Source: Planctellipticum variicoloris
GTDB taxonomy: Bacteria; Planctomycetota; Planctomycetia; Planctomycetales; Planctomycetaceae
Length of the DNA stretch: 64,000 nucleotides
Direction of reading: 5' to 3'
Assembly (NCBI RefSeq): GCF_030622045.1
Contig: NZ_CP130886.1
Span: 4,400,001 to 4,464,000, forward strand
Made by a program: the position numbers and the translations under genes. Under the pieces are notes generated by a model. It was given only the letters and a program-made list of their open reading frames with translations, was not told the DNA's origin and did not search any database. Of this stretch, positions 62,034 through 64,000 are shown piece after piece (the stretch's first letter is position 1; every line of letters begins with the position of its first letter).

Positions 62034-64000
62034 TCACCGCGGGTCAAGCCGTGGCGACTGCGCCTGGCGGGTCGGACCTGGGGTCAGGCGGCCCGGGTTG
62101 ACCGAGATGCGGAAGATTCGCGAGTTGCCGAGGACCGAGAATTCCCGCCGGGCGGGATCGACGAACAGGCCCAGCAGCGACTCCTGTGTCGGGAGCGAGT
62201 CGCGGGCCGCCACGATTTCGCCAGTGCGGAGATCCAGCAACTCCACCCGCATGGTCAGCAGCGTCTGATCTTCGCGATGCCGGATGTTCGAAAACAACAG
62301 CCAGAACGGGGCTCGCCAGCTCGTCAGGGGGAGCAGGCCCCGCAACGGGAGGCGACGGCTCCAGACGATCTGTTGCGTTTTGAGATCGACGGCGAACAGA
62401 TCGTCGCGGATCGGCTGCAGTTCCGGTCCGCCCATCGGAACCAGCCGAGGGTACTCGTTAAAATCGCGGGTTGCGACGCGCTGCGATTCACGTTGAACGT
62501 TCACGTACAGCCTGTCCTCATCCAGCCACGCCCGGAATTCGCGGACCTGTTGCGTCTGCTCGGCCGACAACGGCACGGCCAGCAGTTCCCGGCGTTCCGC
62601 AACCGCATACAGTTTCAGAACCGGCCCCGGCGCCAGGTAGCAGACGTGGTTGTCATCGACGGCGCGAATCTGGAGCCGCTCGTGCAGCACGTCTACAACC
62701 TCGGCCAGATTGTCGTCGGCGCTCCACCGCATCAAGGGTCGAATTGTACTGCCGAGTTCGGGAGGGTCGCCGACGAAGAACAGCGAGTCGCCCACGACGA
62801 CATCCCGATTCGATCCCGATCGCGGCAGCGTTACGGTTCCGAGCGACGAGCCGTCGCGCTGGCGGTAGACGAGAAAGTCCTTGTGATTGGCGTTAACGAC
62901 AGCGACCCGATCGCGCGTGCCGAACACCCCGGCGGACGTATTCCGGTCGTAGCCGGATCGAGACGGCAGGTCGCGCCGGATCCACCGCAGGCGACCGTCG
63001 ACCGTGTTGACCGCGAACAGCACATTATGGGATTGCAGGACTGCGACATCCGGGTGGAGCGAACCGCACTTCGGATAGGCCGTTCGGGTGCGGAGGATCG
63101 CCGGCCGCTGGGTCCAGACGTGCTCCTTGTCGGTATCGAGCGGCGAGATCGCCAGCACGCCGCCGGGAACGGCAAGAGGAATCAAAGTGCCGCTGGTTCC
63201 GATTTCCGAGTCGTTGCCGCCGGTCGCGTACGCCGGGCTGGCGCGGGAGTAGCGCAGCTCCGATTCCCGTCCCGCGACCGCGCCGAAGCGATCGACGAGA
63301 TTCAGTCCCCAGCGGGCGTTTCCCACAAATCCAACGGGCCAATCCGGGGGCAGCGCCAGTCGGGATGCATTCATGCTCCCCTGAAATCCGAAGTCCGGCA
63401 TGTCACCGGTTCGCGGCGTCCAACTGTCGAGATCTCCGAGCAGCCCGCGGGACCGGCGCCCCGTCTGTTCCATGAGCGGTGGAATGACGACTGTCCGGTC
63501 CCGCGATTGGACTTCGATCCGCGCATGCAGCTCCTCCGGCCACTCCGCCTGCGCCAGCTCGCGCACGACGGCTCCTGCGGGCGTTTCGTCAAATGTTTTG
63601 CTCCAGGCCGGATCCAGCCCGCCGGACCGCTGCAGATCGCGACACTCCCGCGCCGCCCAGGTCAGCCAGCCGCCAGCGGCCCAGAGCTGGCACAGATCCT
63701 GGCTGGCGGCGATGGCCACCTGCGGATCGTCCGACTCCTTCAGCGATAGACGGAGCTGCTCGGCCGCACCTCGCAGCCCGAGCGCATCGAGCTGGCGTGC
63801 GACCTCCAGGCGTTGCGCATCCAGTTCACCGACCGGCCGGGCCAGTTCGACGAGCCGCAGCAGTAACGTGACATCGCTGTCGCGCTGCGCCCGATCGAGC
63901 TGTTGTTTCAGCCGGGTGACGAAGGCCGGCCGAATCGGCGATTCGGCGATCTCATGCGCCAGTCCTTCCCGGAAACCATCCATCGACACTTGCCGTTCCG
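62034..64000 (-). CDS. Large PQQ-like propeller protein (5' end outside window)
   Basis: At least 651 residues are encoded; the frame is open to the right edge (codons Glu-Arg-Gln precede GTG 63989), so the N-terminus is probably missing. The first visible part is helical and TPR-like (LLLRLVELARPVGELDAQRL). The rest is propeller-like with repeats such as LFAVNTVDGRLRWIRRDLPS and LFAVDLKTQQIVWSRRLPLR. This matches large planctomycete quinoprotein-like proteins with a helical N-terminal half. It ends about 25 bp before tRNA-Gly. The function is unknown. Confidence 0.82.
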   Translation of the reverse strand, partial: ERQVSMDGFREGLAHEIAESPIRPAFVTRLKQQLDRAQRDSDVTLLLRLVELARPVGELDAQRLEVARQLDALGLRGAAEQLRLSLKESDDPQVAIAASQDLCQLWAAGGWLTWAARECRDLQRSGGLDPAWSKTFDETPAGAVVRELAQAEWPEELHARIEVQSRDRTVVIPPLMEQTGRRSRGLLGDLDSWTPRTGDMPDFGFQGSMNASRLALPPDWPVGFVGNARWGLNLVDRFGAVAGRESELRYSRASPAYATGGNDSEIGTSGTLIPLAVPGGVLAISPLDTDKEHVWTQRPAILRTRTAYPKCGSLHPDVAVLQSHNVLFAVNTVDGRLRWIRRDLPSRSGYDRNTSAGVFGTRDRVAVVNANHKDFLVYRQRDGSSLGTVTLPRSGSNRDVVVGDSLFFVGDPPELGSTIRPLMRWSADDNLAEVVDVLHERLQIRAVDDNHVCYLAPGPVLKLYAVAERRELLAVPLSAEQTQQVREFRAWLDEDRLYVNVQRESQRVATRDFNEYPRLVPMGGPELQPIRDDLFAVDLKTQQIVWSRRLPLRGLLPLTSWRAPFWLLFSNIRHREDQTLLTMRVELLDLRTGEIVAARDSLPTQESLLGLFVDPARREFSVLGNSRIFRISVNPGRLTPGPTRQAQSPRLDPR

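Overview
The window looks like a chromosomal segment of a GC-rich member of the Planctomycetota. The evidence is the family content. There are three proteins of the planctomycete cytochrome/DUF1549/DUF1553 type, a DUF1501 protein, a DUF1080 protein, PQQ-like and NHL beta-propellers, a Ser/Thr kinase with a DLG motif, an MJ0042 zinc-ribbon protein, and loosely packed genes of mixed orientation. No species can be named from the sequence alone.

Layout. 1-7.7 kb: a DUF1549/DUF1553 gene cut by the left edge, then trpC, a NUDIX-like gene and a YbjN-like gene on the minus strand, a CPBP membrane protease, and a coiled-coil/cytochrome/WD40 protein. 7.6-11.3 kb: a 28-residue, very basic ORF, two rRNA-methyltransferase-like genes and a single-domain response regulator. 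11.6-13.1 kb: a decayed antitoxin/PemK-toxin pair whose toxin is cut by an IS5-family element. 13.6-28 kb: an alpha/beta hydrolase, a membrane-anchored glutaredoxin-like protein, a molybdopterin oxidoreductase, the kinase, a short metalloprotease, a beta-lactamase-fold hydrolase, a trypsin-like protease, hisD and a threonine aldolase. 28.5-36.1 kb: flgM, a Fur-family regulator, a prepilin peptidase, then a nitrogen module with a sigma-54 promoter, amtB, two P-II genes and glnD. 36.1-44.5 kb: a 450-bp heptamer array, a sulfite-oxidase-like enzyme, DUF1080, and a DUF1549/DUF1501/endonuclease-phosphatase operon. 44.7-51.7 kb: a GntR-type regulator, a three-gene hydroxyproline-type catabolic operon, an IS110-family element, and a secreted metalloprotease ending in a VHL-like beta domain. 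51.7-64 kb: a Swt1-HEPN-like/PfkB/phosphoesterase operon, beta-propeller proteins, a nuclease lipoprotein, a second HEPN-like protein, a RAYT transposase with its REP hairpins, tRNA-Gly(CCC), and a large protein cut by the right edge.

Two observations stand out. First, the VHL-like domain of the protease at 50.4 kb aligns without gaps to human VHL residues 88-117. It keeps Trp, Tyr, His and Trp of the hydroxyproline pocket and has Thr for Ser, and the gene lies just beyond a hydroxyproline-degradation operon. This suggests one system for releasing and consuming hydroxyproline-containing peptides. Second, at least a dozen intergenic sites carry tandem repeats with a strict 7-bp period but different sequences, from three or four degenerate units up to about 64 near-perfect ones. 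They look like one process acting across the chromosome.

Limits: all assignments come from reading motifs and translations. No homology search, structure prediction or expression data were available.
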